Shown here: one piece after another, positions 43,951 to 52,408 of the stretch
How positions within the stretch are numbered: the stretch's first letter is position 1
How the letters are laid out: every line of letters starts with the position of its first letter
From: Streptomyces sp. LBL
GTDB lineage: Bacteria; Actinomycetota; Actinomycetes; Streptomycetales; Streptomycetaceae
Direction of reading: 5' to 3'
Assembly (NCBI RefSeq): GCF_029893585.1
Contig: NZ_JARXYX010000029.1
Location: forward strand, 1-64,000
DNA: 64,000 nucleotides
Translations under genes and position numbers: made by a program
The notes under the pieces: model-generated
Database searches by the model: none
Seen by the model: the letters and a program-made list of their open reading frames with translations, nothing else
Told to the model about the DNA's origin: nothing

Positions 43951-46900
43951 GCCGCGTGAGATCCGCCCTGTTCCGCAGGGGCGGCAGGCGCGGTCCGCGG
44001 CCCGACGCGCGCAGGCCGGCCGTCGACGCGGGCAACGCCGGACACCCGGGAGCCGGTGGCGCGTTGCCGGTCGAGGACATCGACGGCGTCCTGCTGGTGC
44101 GCTCGGTCGAGGACGACTCCTTCCCGCTGGGGACGCTCGCCGAAGTGGCCCACGCCCTCAGCGTGGACGAGGACATCGTCACGGTGATGGTCGGCTCCGC
44201 GGCCGGGGGCGGCGGAGCCGACGGCGACCACTGGCCCCGCCTGGGCGCTCTCCTCGACTCCCTCCGCTCGAAGGGCACCCGCCGGGTCCGGCTCGTCATG
44301 TCCGGTGCCGGTGACGACCGGCCGGGCCGGCCCTGCGTGGCCCGCAGGATCGCCGACGCCTGGGAGCTCGAAGTGATCGCTCCGGACGCGGCCGTGCTGA
44401 TCACCCCCGGAGGCGCGCTCTTCGTCCACGGGGACTCCCGGCCCGGATGCGGATGGTGGCGCTTCGCGCCCGGTGAGGCACCCCGAAAGCTGGGCCCGCG
44501 TGCTCCCGCACCCGCCTGGCAGGAGGCGCTGGGCCGAGTGCCCTCGCGTACGACGGGTGGCTGTGTGGTGGAGCAGATACCGGCGGGCGTGCTGATGCGT
44601 CCGGCCGAGGCGCCCGAGCCGCACCCCGACGACCTGTGCTTCGCGGTGCCCGTCGACCTGGAGCGCCCCACCGTGGTGGTCGGCGCTCCCCAGGCGGAGG
44701 ACGTCGCGGCCGACGAGGTGGCCGCCGTGCTCGCGGCGCTGCCCGCGGCGCAGCGGTCCCGCGTCCGTCTCGCTCCCGGGGGCCGCCGCGATCTGCTGCG
44801 GCTCGGCCAGTCGGTGGCCGACATGCTGGGCGGCGAGGTGGAGGTACTCACGGGACTGCCGCTGCTCGACGACCACGCGCCGCCCGGCGCCGTCCCCCGG
44901 CCGACCCTGGTGAGCACCGACCGGAAATCGAGCTGGCAGCCGTTCGTGTCGTCCGTGGCCTGCCTGCCCGTCGACGCGGAGGGGAGGATTCCCGCCCCCC
45001 GGATCATCGCCGGCCACCCGCCCGACTGGATACCCCGCGGTGCCGAACCGGGCAGCCTGCGGCTGACGGACCGTTGGCAGGCCACGGTGACCCGGGCCGG
45101 ACTCGCCCTGTGGGAACGGGGCGGGCCCCGCCCTCCGCTGGCGGGACTGGCCGTGGACCCGGACGTCTGCGCCATCGAACTGGGCGCGCCGGGGCAGTTG
45201 TTGGACGAGTCGCTGCTGCCCGCGCTGTCCCGGCTGCTGACCGGCCTCGGAGCCGATACGCGGTCCAGGGCGACACTGCTGGTCCGCGGCAGGCTCATCA
45301 CGGGGGAGGGCGAACTGCGTCGCCTGGCCGCCGAACACGGCGTGGCGGCCATCCGCTACGTCACCTCCGGGTACGCGCCCCGTCCCGGGTCCGCGGCCCC
45401 CCGCCCCGGTACCGCGCAGGTCCCGGCGCAGGCCCCGGGCGCGGCTCCGGGCGCCCCTTTGGCGGTGCGGAACACCGGTACGGCCGTCGCCGGACCGTCA
45501 CGTGCCGCGTCACCGGTGGGAACGGCACCCGGCATCGCGGCGCCGCGGGTGCCCCTTCGCGAGGGGCCGCCCGGTGAGGAGCGAGCGGCCCCCCGGTCGG
45601 TCAGCGCGTCGGGGGAGCACAGTCCCGTTGCGGGACCGTCCGCGCCTTCCGTGCGGCTCGCCTCCTCCTCCGGGCCGACAGCCCGGGAGGCCGACCCGCA
45701 CGAGGCGGTGGCCCAGGCCGCCGCCGGGGATTCCGGCGTACGTACGTCCGCCGGAATCCGTACTGCCGCACCGGAGGCGGCGGGGCCGGCCGGTGAGGTT
45801 GCCGGCCACCGGGCTTCGGAAGCTGAATCCCGTACCGGTGCCGGTGCCGGTGCCGGTGCGGGTGCGGGTGCCCGTTCCGGTGGCGGATCGGGCACGGGTC
45901 CGCTGAGCCATGCGTCTGGTGGTACGTCGATCGGCCGCCCCACGCCCGGGGTCTCCACGCCTCGGGCCTCCACACCCGGGGCTTCCACGCCGGGCGCCTC
46001 CACCCCCGGCCGCACCACGCCCGGTGGCGCGGGAGACGGCGCGCAAGCCACACCCGCGCCGACGACGGGTTCGGTCACGGGTTCGGTCACGGGCGCGGCG
46101 ACGGAGGGCGGGCTCGGCCAGGGCGGCGGGACGGCGCACGCCTCCGGCGATACGTCGTCCGGTGCTGCGCGGGCCGGTGAAGGGGCCGGTGAGGGTGCCG
46201 GCCGCGAGGCTGATGAGGCGTCGGAGAATCCCGGCGGGGAGCGTCTCGCTCCCAAGGCAGCCTCCGTCGCTCGCGTCGAGCCGGAGGGAGACTCCGGCGG
46301 TGGAACGGTTGTCGGTGGGTCGCGGCACACGCCCGGTCGCGCGGAGACCGGTGCTGCTGGCGACCGGCCGGAGCGCGGTGACGTAGACGGGCATGAGGGG
46401 CTTGGCCCGCAGGAGCGGGTCCCGGGGCGGTCTGCTGGTGGTGGCGGTGCCGGGGTGAAGGAGCCTGGTCCGCAGGAGCGGGTCCCGGTGGGATCCGACC
46501 GTGGCCAGGGTGGTGCGCCGAAGCAGCCGGGGCCGAAAGCGCACGCCGCCCCGGAGCGGTCTGCGCGGCCGGACTCGGTGTCTGCTCCCGCGCCGTCGGC
46601 CGCGCGTCTTCCGATCGTGCCGGGCCATGTCAGTAGTACCGCCGAACGCGAGGCGTTCCGTGACCTCGCCGCGCAGGTCTGGGAGGGGCATTCCGGCGCC
46701 GTCTCCAGGGTGCTCACGCGGATGCCCGCGCTGCGCGGCCGCGAACTGGAGGAGGCGAGGAGCGATCTCATCGCCGCGCACGCCTACCTCACCACCGAGG
46801 AAGGGCCGTTGCACCATCGCGAGCTGATCCGGGACCTGCGTACCGGTGAGGACCGCCTGCTGTCCTACGCCGGATGCCTGGCATCCGCTCTGCGGCGGCT

Positions 46901-47369
46901 GCCCTCCTACCGCGGTGTGGCCCTGCGCGGCGGGGACGCCGCGGAGCCCGAGCCCGCGGTGGGGGCCCTGGTGCAGGAGCCCGCGCCGGTCAGCGCTCTG
47001 GCCGACTCCTCGGAACTTCCCGCCGGGTCCCCCGTCCGCTATGCGATCTGGTCCGTCACCGGGCGCAAGGTCCGGCAGTTGCTCGGCCAGCCGTCCGGAG
47101 CCACGCAGACGCACGAAGAGGTCGTCTTCGTTCCGGGGACGGGCTTCCGCGTGCTGGGGGTACGGACCGGTCCCGACGATTCTCCCGTGGTGCTGCTGCG
47201 TGAGCTCCCGGGAATCGCGAGCGTCTACATGGACGGAACGGAGGAGCTGAACGGGCTTGACCGCAAGGCCCTCGTGCACCTTGAAGCGGCGCTCGCAAAG
47301 GGCTTCGCGGTGGGCGGGAGCCGGGACTGGCCCGAGCGCTGCACCGGGCCCTTGGGCCTGGGCGGGTAG
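43947..47369 (+). CDS. Large protein with C-terminal ADP-ribosyltransferase-like domain (1140 aa)
   Basis: Residues about 1-475 contain at least two related alpha/beta units (VDGVLLVRSVED-like strand start, RVRLVMSGAGDD, later RVRLAPGGRRDLL, each followed by an ADAWELEVIAPD or ADMLGGEVEVLTG element); family unknown. Residues about 480-870 are Ala/Gly/Pro/Ser-rich low complexity with GASTPGASTPG and GAGAGAGAGAR repeats. After a helical segment, residues about 985-1080 resemble an ADP-ribosyltransferase: YRG with Arg 989, WSVTG with Ser 1036, and HEEVVFVPGTGFRVL with Glu 1058 (R-S-E order; His stands two positions before the Glu). No signal peptide or membrane helix. It neighbours the ChW-like membrane protein. 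Activity and target are unknown. Confidence 0.65.
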   Translation: MSRVRSALFRRGGRRGPRPDARRPAVDAGNAGHPGAGGALPVEDIDGVLLVRSVEDDSFPLGTLAEVAHALSVDEDIVTVMVGSAAGGGGADGDHWPRLGALLDSLRSKGTRRVRLVMSGAGDDRPGRPCVARRIADAWELEVIAPDAAVLITPGGALFVHGDSRPGCGWWRFAPGEAPRKLGPRAPAPAWQEALGRVPSRTTGGCVVEQIPAGVLMRPAEAPEPHPDDLCFAVPVDLERPTVVVGAPQAEDVAADEVAAVLAALPAAQRSRVRLAPGGRRDLLRLGQSVADMLGGEVEVLTGLPLLDDHAPPGAVPRPTLVSTDRKSSWQPFVSSVACLPVDAEGRIPAPRIIAGHPPDWIPRGAEPGSLRLTDRWQATVTRAGLALWERGGPRPPLAGLAVDPDVCAIELGAPGQLLDESLLPALSRLLTGLGADTRSRATLLVRGRLITGEGELRRLAAEHGVAAIRYVTSGYAPRPGSAAPRPGTAQVPAQAPGAAPGAPLAVRNTGTAVAGPSRAASPVGTAPGIAAPRVPLREGPPGEERAAPRSVSASGEHSPVAGPSAPSVRLASSSGPTAREADPHEAVAQAAAGDSGVRTSAGIRTAAPEAAGPAGEVAGHRASEAESRTGAGAGAGAGAGARSGGGSGTGPLSHASGGTSIGRPTPGVSTPRASTPGASTPGASTPGRTTPGGAGDGAQATPAPTTGSVTGSVTGAATEGGLGQGGGTAHASGDTSSGAARAGEGAGEGAGREADEASENPGGERLAPKAASVARVEPEGDSGGGTVVGGSRHTPGRAETGAAGDRPERGDVDGHEGLGPQERVPGRSAGGGGAGVKEPGPQERVPVGSDRGQGGAPKQPGPKAHAAPERSARPDSVSAPAPSAARLPIVPGHVSSTAEREAFRDLAAQVWEGHSGAVSRVLTRMPALRGRELEEARSDLIAAHAYLTTEEGPLHHRELIRDLRTGEDRLLSYAGCLASALRRLPSYRGVALRGGDAAEPEPAVGALVQEPAPVSALADSSELPAGSPVRYAIWSVTGRKVRQLLGQPSGATQTHEEVVFVPGTGFRVLGVRTGPDDSPVVLLRELPGIASVYMDGTEELNGLDRKALVHLEAALAKGFAVGGSRDWPERCTGPLGLGG

Positions 47370-47434
47370 CGGGCGGGCCGTCGAAGAGACCACTCGGGAC
47401 ACTCGGCGGCCCAGCCAGCAGGCACGAAAGCCGG

Positions 47435-47483
47435 ACAACGCACAACCACAACGCACAACCACAACGCACAACCACAACGCACA
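47435..47483. repeat. 13-bp tandem repeat ACAACGCACAACC
   Basis: Nearly four copies in the short gap before the ChW-like gene; A/C-only sequence on the coding strand. It lies in the leader of that gene. Confidence 0.85.
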
Positions 47484-47508
47484 GAGTCATCCAAAGCGAA
47501 GGAGAACA

Positions 47509-48813
47509 ATGGCAAGGCAACAGAACGTGCCCTCGCGCGACGGGTCGTCGCCGGGGTCCTCAGCCGACGGGAGTAACGCTCCGTCCGCCGGCCCGGTGCG
47601 GTCGTCCTTCCGCAGGGCGGTCGCGCTGGGGTCCGTGGGAGCGGACCCGGGCCCGACGCTCTCCCCGGCCGTGCCGGAGTCCACCGGCGCGAAGCGGGGC
47701 GAGAGCGAGGCCACGGCACGACTGCGGCCCGACACCTCGGCGGAGGGTGCCGCGTCCGCGCGGCCCAGCGTGACCAGCGGTGCGGCCGCGGAAGGCGCGG
47801 CGGCCTCGGAGCAGCGGCTGTCCGAGCCGGCAGCCGCGTCCGCGAGCGAGGGGACCCAGGCGGCGTCGGCCGCCGCCGCGGCGACCCCGGAAGCCAGGGC
47901 CGCCGCCATGGGCGCGGGGGCTGCCACTGACGGAGCCGGCCGCAGTGACGGCGAACCGCCCTCCGGTAACCCGAAGAAGTCCCTGCTCGCCGCCGCGGGC
48001 ATCGCCGGCGTCGTCCTCCTCGCGGTGCCGCTGCTGATATTCGCCACGGACGACTCCAAGCCCAAGAAGGACAAGGTGTCGGTGGCCGCGAAGTCCGACA
48101 CCGTCCTTCAGGACGACGTCGAGTACGCGCCGCGGGGCAACTACGCCCCGGCGAAGCCCACTCCGAAGCCGTCGAGCGCCAAGCCCACCCCCAAGGCTCA
48201 GAAGCCGGCGCCGCCGATTTCTGTTCCGGCTCCGCCGTTCAAGGCTTCAGTCAAGAGCGCCCCGCCGGTGAAGCCGAAGCCGAAGCCGAAGCCGAAGACG
48301 CAGGCGCCGGTGGTGGAGCCGGCGCCTCCCAAGCCTGCCCCGAACACCGCGGCGCTGGCTGTCTCGAAGCTGGCCGCGTCGAGCGGGGGCCGGCACATCT
48401 GCTACCGGGCCTACATGGCGGACACCGGCTGGCAGGCTCCGGTGTGTGACGGTGCCACGGCGGGCGTGGAAGGGCAGAACCGTGCCATCAAGGCTCTCAA
48501 CATCGCCGTGTCCGACACGAACGGCACCGCTGCCAGCCCGTTCATCCAGGGAGCCGGATGGACGGTGCCGTGGAAGGGCGTGGGTAACGGCGGCGACCTC
48601 GTCATCGGAGATCCGAGGCAGTCGGCACCGAACATGGGCGGCTTCGCCATCAACGTCGACAACGGCGCCAGCGGCGTCTGCCAGAACGCCCACGTCAGCG
48701 AATCAGGGTGGCTGGGTCTTGGTTGTGACACCCGCGAGAGCCCCAACAATTACATCTTCGGCGGGGATGTGAGCACGGAGCGTGCGCTCGAAGCCGTGAG
48801 GTTCACCGTGTGA
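47509..48813 (+). CDS. Membrane-anchored surface protein with ChW-like repeats (434 aa)
   Basis: A long Ala/Ser/Pro cytoplasmic region (1-155) precedes one helix at about 157-179 (SLLAAAGIAGVVLLAVPLLI), a Lys/Pro stalk (AKPTPKPSSAKPTPK, KPKPKPKPK), and a C-terminal domain from about 285. ICYRAYMADTGWQAPVCDG and VCQNAHVSESGWLGLGCDT are two copies of a Y/H-(x5)-GW motif like clostridial hydrophobic ChW repeats, which bind cell-surface partners, with matching Cys pairs. A type II orientation would put this domain outside. GAAGGAGAACA precedes the ATG. It follows the ADP-ribosyltransferase-like gene on the same strand and ends in a terminator. Confidence 0.7.
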   Translation: MARQQNVPSRDGSSPGSSADGSNAPSAGPVRSSFRRAVALGSVGADPGPTLSPAVPESTGAKRGESEATARLRPDTSAEGAASARPSVTSGAAAEGAAASEQRLSEPAAASASEGTQAASAAAAATPEARAAAMGAGAATDGAGRSDGEPPSGNPKKSLLAAAGIAGVVLLAVPLLIFATDDSKPKKDKVSVAAKSDTVLQDDVEYAPRGNYAPAKPTPKPSSAKPTPKAQKPAPPISVPAPPFKASVKSAPPVKPKPKPKPKTQAPVVEPAPPKPAPNTAALAVSKLAASSGGRHICYRAYMADTGWQAPVCDGATAGVEGQNRAIKALNIAVSDTNGTAASPFIQGAGWTVPWKGVGNGGDLVIGDPRQSAPNMGGFAINVDNGASGVCQNAHVSESGWLGLGCDTRESPNNYIFGGDVSTERALEAVRFTV

Positions 48814-48844
48814 CGCTGTGAGCCCGGTCGACAGCAGAGAAAGC

Positions 48845-48880
48845 GCCCGCCGGACCGACGTCCGGCGGGCGTTCTCCCTC
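48845..48880 (+). terminator. Terminator of the ChW-like gene
   Basis: CGCCCGCCGGAC-CGAC-GTCCGGCGGGCG, a perfect 12-bp stem (48845-48856, 48861-48872) followed by TTCTCCCT. Confidence 0.88.
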
Positions 48881-49036
48881 ACAGAGCGGCTTGTTGCCGC
48901 CCTGCCGGCAGGTCCTCGGGGAGCAGGGTGGCGAGGTCGGCGAGACTGGGGGACTGGATCCCGCCCAGCCGCCGGGCCTGGCTCGTCATCATCGTCTCCA
49001 GCAACTGGCGGGCCGGCCGGACGATCCCGCTGAGCG
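48880..49036 (-). pseudogene. C-terminal fragment of an unknown protein, cut by the tnpB element
   Basis: The minus frame ending at TGA 48880-48882 encodes GIVRPARQLLETMMTSQARR, then GGIQSPSLADLATLLPEDLP and a short tail, with high G/C third positions, and is open back to the tnpB element's end. No start is present. The matching 5' part is not seen on the other side of the element. Family not recognised. Confidence 0.45.
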
Positions 49037-49039
49037 TCT

Positions 49040-51241
49040 CTAGAACTCTGTGTGTGCCTGTGGTTTCCAGGCTTTTCGGGCGCGGCGTGGCCGTGTGCGG
49101 TCGCTGTCCGGTGGTCCGAACCTCGGGGTGAGGGGGTGGACTGCGGTGGCGTGCAGGTGGTGGAAGCCGGTCCGCTCGGCGGCGCGGGTGCGCCGCCGAC
49201 AGGTTCTGTGTGAGAGCCGCACCCGGCTGGATCGAAGAAGGTCTTCTTCGGGCCGGTGGGGTGCGGGTACTCCATGACCTGACGCCGGCCCGGGTACGGC
49301 GGCTGGTGTCGTGGTGTCATGCCCCGCCGGACGCTGGACCGCCCCCGGGATGGGGGTGGTGGCGGGGACCGTACGCACATCGGGCATACGGCGGGAAGTC
49401 TTCTGTCCGGGGGCCTGTTCGGCGGCGCGCCGGGTACCGCGGCCACGAGGGGCGGCGGGCCTGGTGGGGGTGGGGTGTCCCTTGCCCGGGGTGGTCTTGG
49501 GTCCGCGCGGCCGGGGCGGGGCCTGCTCGGCGTGATGCTGTCGGCGCAGGCGGCGGGTGGTCTTCTTCGGACGCCTCACCAACCGCACGGTGCCTTCGAT
49601 GGTGGTGTGGATGGTGCGGGCGCCGGTGGCGCGGTCGGTGGTGGTGTGGGTTTGTGCGAGCAGGCCGCGGGAGACGATCCGGCGGGCGGCGGCATGATCG
49701 CGGTCCATCGACAGCCCGCAGCCCGTGCAGTGTGCCCACTTCCAGCCGCGCTCGGACAGCCGGTCGGGGGCCGGATGGTGGGTGAGCGTTGCGAGGCAGC
49801 CGGGGCACAGTCTGGAGGTGCCCCGGGCCGGGACGGTGACCACCGCGACCTGGGCCTTCGTAGCCAGGTGGCGGATCGCTTCGGCGACGGTGCCGCGGAC
49901 CTGCCCGGACAGGCGGGCGTTGCCTCGTCGGTGACCGCGGGCTTCCAGGGCGGCGAGGTCTTCGAGGTAGATGACGCTCGCGCCGAGTGCTACCGCCTGG
50001 TCGACGGCCCAGCGGGCCGCAGCCCACGCCAGCGCGGTATTCAGGTGCCGGATCCGCGCACACACCCGTGCGTGCTCGTCTTCCAGCACCCGGGCCCGGT
50101 CGAGGTGTTCGCCCCAGGCCAGGTGCGGGGAGCCGAGTCCGTCCGCGAGGGCCCGGTAGTGGTCGCGTTTGGCGGCAAGGGTTTCGCGTACGCCGCGCAG
50201 CCGGTGCAGGGCGGCGCTCACCGGGGTGGCGTCGAAGACGAGGGGACGCCCGTCGGTGACCACCCGCTTGGTCTGGCCTTTTCCGGTCAGGCGGCCGAGT
50301 GTGCCGGTGAGCAGGGTGTTGACGCCCCAGTCGAAGCCGAGTGCCAGAGTATGACCAGTCGCGTTGGTGGCGGGGGCGGGCCGGGAGTGGGGCAGGTCGA
50401 CGGCGATCCGGCCCGTGCGGGTGGGGCGCAGGGTGGGGGTGTGCAGCACCGCATCCGGTGTGACGGTGGCGGGCAGGCGGATGTCGATCACGTGCCAGGC
50501 CCAGTCGCGGCCCGTGGCCGGGGCCGCCCGCAGGGGGAGTTTCACCCGCAGCCGGGCGGTGACCTCATCCACCCGGGCCAGGGTGACCTGCTGGCGGTCC
50601 ATCGCCGCCAGCAACACCAGCGGGGCCACCTGCGGCGGTCCCTCCAGAACGCACAGGCCGGCGGGCAGCTGCCCGTGCCCGGCCGCATACCCGCCAATCT
50701 GCCGGGTGCGGTTGCGGATCTCCGCACCACTCACCCCGGCGGGCAGCAGGCGTCGCAGCAACGTCCACTCCGCATCGGTGCGGCGGCTCGGATCTTCCGG
50801 CCAGGTGGCGAGGACCGCGGCCACTATATTGCGGCGGTGCAGGGCCAGGCGCAGGGTGCGGGCCGCGTACTCCTCCACACCCCGGCGCACCCGGTCCGGC
50901 ACATACACCCCGGCCGGGGGCGGGACAGTCTTCGGCCAGTTCAGGCGGCGCAGTGCCATCCACCCCTTGGACGGCAGGACTTCACCGCGCTCGTCCACCC
51001 CGGCGGCCAGCACGTCGAAGGAGTTCTCGTCTCACCGGGCGGCCACCAGAGCACCGGTCAGTGTCCGGCTCAACTCGGCGAGGAAACCCACCCGTTCCAG
51101 CAAGCCCCGCTGCCCGATCCGCTCACCGGTTGCCTCCAGCACACCGGCGAAGGCGGTGCACCTGGCCGTCGCCATCAGCTTGGCCATGCCCACCACCTCA
51201 CTCTCCCGCACGTGTCCGGCCACCTTCAGCAGCGGCCGCAT
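49040..51241 (-). pseudogene. tnpB: IS200/IS605-type tnpB with an in-frame stop
   Basis: All catalytic motifs of TnpB, the RNA-guided nuclease of IS200/IS605 elements, are present: RuvC-I Asp in LALGFDWGVN, RuvC-II Glu in IYLEDLAALEA, the zinc pairs CPGC and CTGC, and RuvC-III Asp in SMDRDH. The original frame starts at ATG 51241, but a TGA at 51032-51034 stops it after 69 codons; translation could restart at GTG 51013 and give 657 residues lacking the N-terminus. The last 200 residues after RuvC-III are basic and Pro-rich and probably overlap the guide RNA scaffold. No tnpA is adjacent. GCCTG-N7-CAGGC near 49054-49070 may be the right-end hairpin. Confidence 0.85.
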
Positions 51242-51287
51242 CCCCGCCTCCGATCGGCCTAACGACTGACCATCACACAAGGACACG

Positions 51288-51318
51288 GCCTTCCCGCACC
51301 CTGCGGGTGCGGGAAGGC
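51288..51318. other. 14-bp hairpin upstream of tnpB
   Basis: GCCTTCCCGCACCC-TGC-GGGTGCGGGAAGGC lies 47 bp before the tnpB ATG, on the side where the element's left end should be. It may be part of that end or a terminator of the disrupted plus-strand gene. A TCGGCG hexamer repeat follows near 51346-51362. Confidence 0.55.
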
Positions 51319-51382
51319 AGGGGCAGAGCGGGACGACCACGATCGTCGGCGTCGGCGTCGGCGTGCAACGCTTCCGGTCTCG

Positions 51383-51660
51383 GAGGTCACTCGGGGCCCG
51401 GAGGCCACCCTGAGCCTCGTCCAGCGCTTCCAGGTGCTGATGAGCGACCCCTCCTACGCGGGTGGGGCGTGGGCATGCCGATGGAAGCGCTCGTGGCGAC
51501 GGCCGTTCGCGCGCTCGGCGTGGAGGTGGCCGTGGTGGGTCCGGACGGGGAGGTGACGTTCCATGGCGGCACCTCGGACGGCGACACCGCCGCGGAGGCA
51601 CCGCCTGCCCTCCTCGTCCGCGACGGCGACCGCCACTTCTTCATCGGTAGTCATCCGTCC
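51383..51660 (+). pseudogene. Frameshifted 3' fragment of an unknown gene
   Basis: One frame encodes EVTRGPEATLSLVQRFQVLM, then SDPSYAGG; a second frame, from about 51475, continues with MEALVATAVRALGVEVAVVG and LLVRDGDRHFFIGS. Both have strong G/C third positions, and the switch occurs in a G-rich stretch, so a single-base frameshift in one gene is the simplest reading. The 5' part is missing at the tnpB side. Family not recognised. Confidence 0.4.
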
Positions 51661-51700
51661 ACAACCTCCGGGGATAACGGCGACCGGGCAAGATGGCCTC

Positions 51701-52072
51701 ATGGCAAAGCTGTCCGTACGGTCGGTCGGTCGTGGCTCCTCTGGTTCGGTGCTGTCGTTGTGGTCTCAGGACTCCGTGTTGTCGATCGGCTCGGTGGGGT
51801 CGGTGCTGTCCGTGGGGTCCGTCGGTTCGGCCCTGTCGGTCGGGTCGATCGGAAGTGCCCTGTCGGTGGGCTCGATCGGCTCCTCGCTGTCGCTGATCTC
51901 CACCGGGTCGTGGCTCAGTACGGGCTCGTTGTTCTCCGCGCAGTCACGGTGGTCCGTGCTGTCCTGGCGTTCCACCGGCGGATTCCTGGCGGCGGGAGCG
52001 GTGGGGGCAGTGGCAGGAGCCGCCCTGCTGTTGACCCGGGTGCCGCACAAGGCCGGAACCGGCACCGACTGA
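51701..52072 (+). CDS. Small Ser/Gly 9-residue-repeat protein with C-terminal helix (123 aa)
   Basis: After MAKLSVRSVGRGSSG there are about seven 9-residue units of the form GS-x-LS-x-GS-x (GSVLSIGSV, GSVLSVGSV, GSALSVGSI twice, GSSLSLIST, GSWLSTGSL, FSAQSRWSV). Regular small-residue/hydrophobic alternation of this kind suits a beta-solenoid. A hydrophobic segment follows (GFLAAGAVGAVAGAALLL), then RVPHKAGTGTD. The units are coded by 27-bp repeats with varied third positions, so the protein repeat is under selection rather than recent slippage. Possibly membrane-attached; function unknown. The frame has normal codon bias, unlike the overlapping one. Confidence 0.6.
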   Translation: MAKLSVRSVGRGSSGSVLSLWSQDSVLSIGSVGSVLSVGSVGSALSVGSIGSALSVGSIGSSLSLISTGSWLSTGSLFSAQSRWSVLSWRSTGGFLAAGAVGAVAGAALLLTRVPHKAGTGTD

Positions 52073-52408
52073 CCCGACCGAGATCCGGTGGCGGTCCCTC
52101 TCGGTCTTGGTGATGAAATAGCCCTGGTTATTCGCCGGGTGAACGCTTTTCCCCCAGGTCGGCATCCGCGACGGCTGGCGAGACCGTCACCATGGAGATT
52201 CACAGGATTTCCGCATTCCGCAGGGAAATCTTGATCAAGGTTCCATTCTCCTTTCCCTTCCGTCCCCTCCATCCCCGGCGTAACTTCGGTCCTTGTGAGG
52301 GGTAATCGAGCAAGTCGAAATTCCGTCAAGCGGTGCGATCGGTTGTTTTAGGACTTTACCCTCCGGAAAAACCGCGAAATCGTTTCTCCATATCTACGAT
52401 CGCTAGCT
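52073..52408. other. Intergenic region before the oxidase operon
   Basis: No gene. AT-richer than average, with a perfect 10-bp palindrome CTTGATCAAG at 52230-52239 and TTTTAGGACTTTACCC near the oxidase start. The oxidase ATG has no recognisable ribosome site, so a leaderless transcript starting near 52400 is possible. Confidence 0.5.

Noticed and set aside
43947..47369. Polymorphic toxin with immunity gene
   Set aside because: The ADP-ribosyltransferase-like end invites this, but there is no secretion signal or trafficking domain and no small immunity-like gene directly after it.
51475..52113. Long frame from ATG 51475 as one 213-residue gene
   Set aside because: After about 51660 it overlaps the Ser/Gly-repeat protein, whose frame has the better codon bias; only the first 60 codons look coding, so I treat them as part of a frameshifted fragment.
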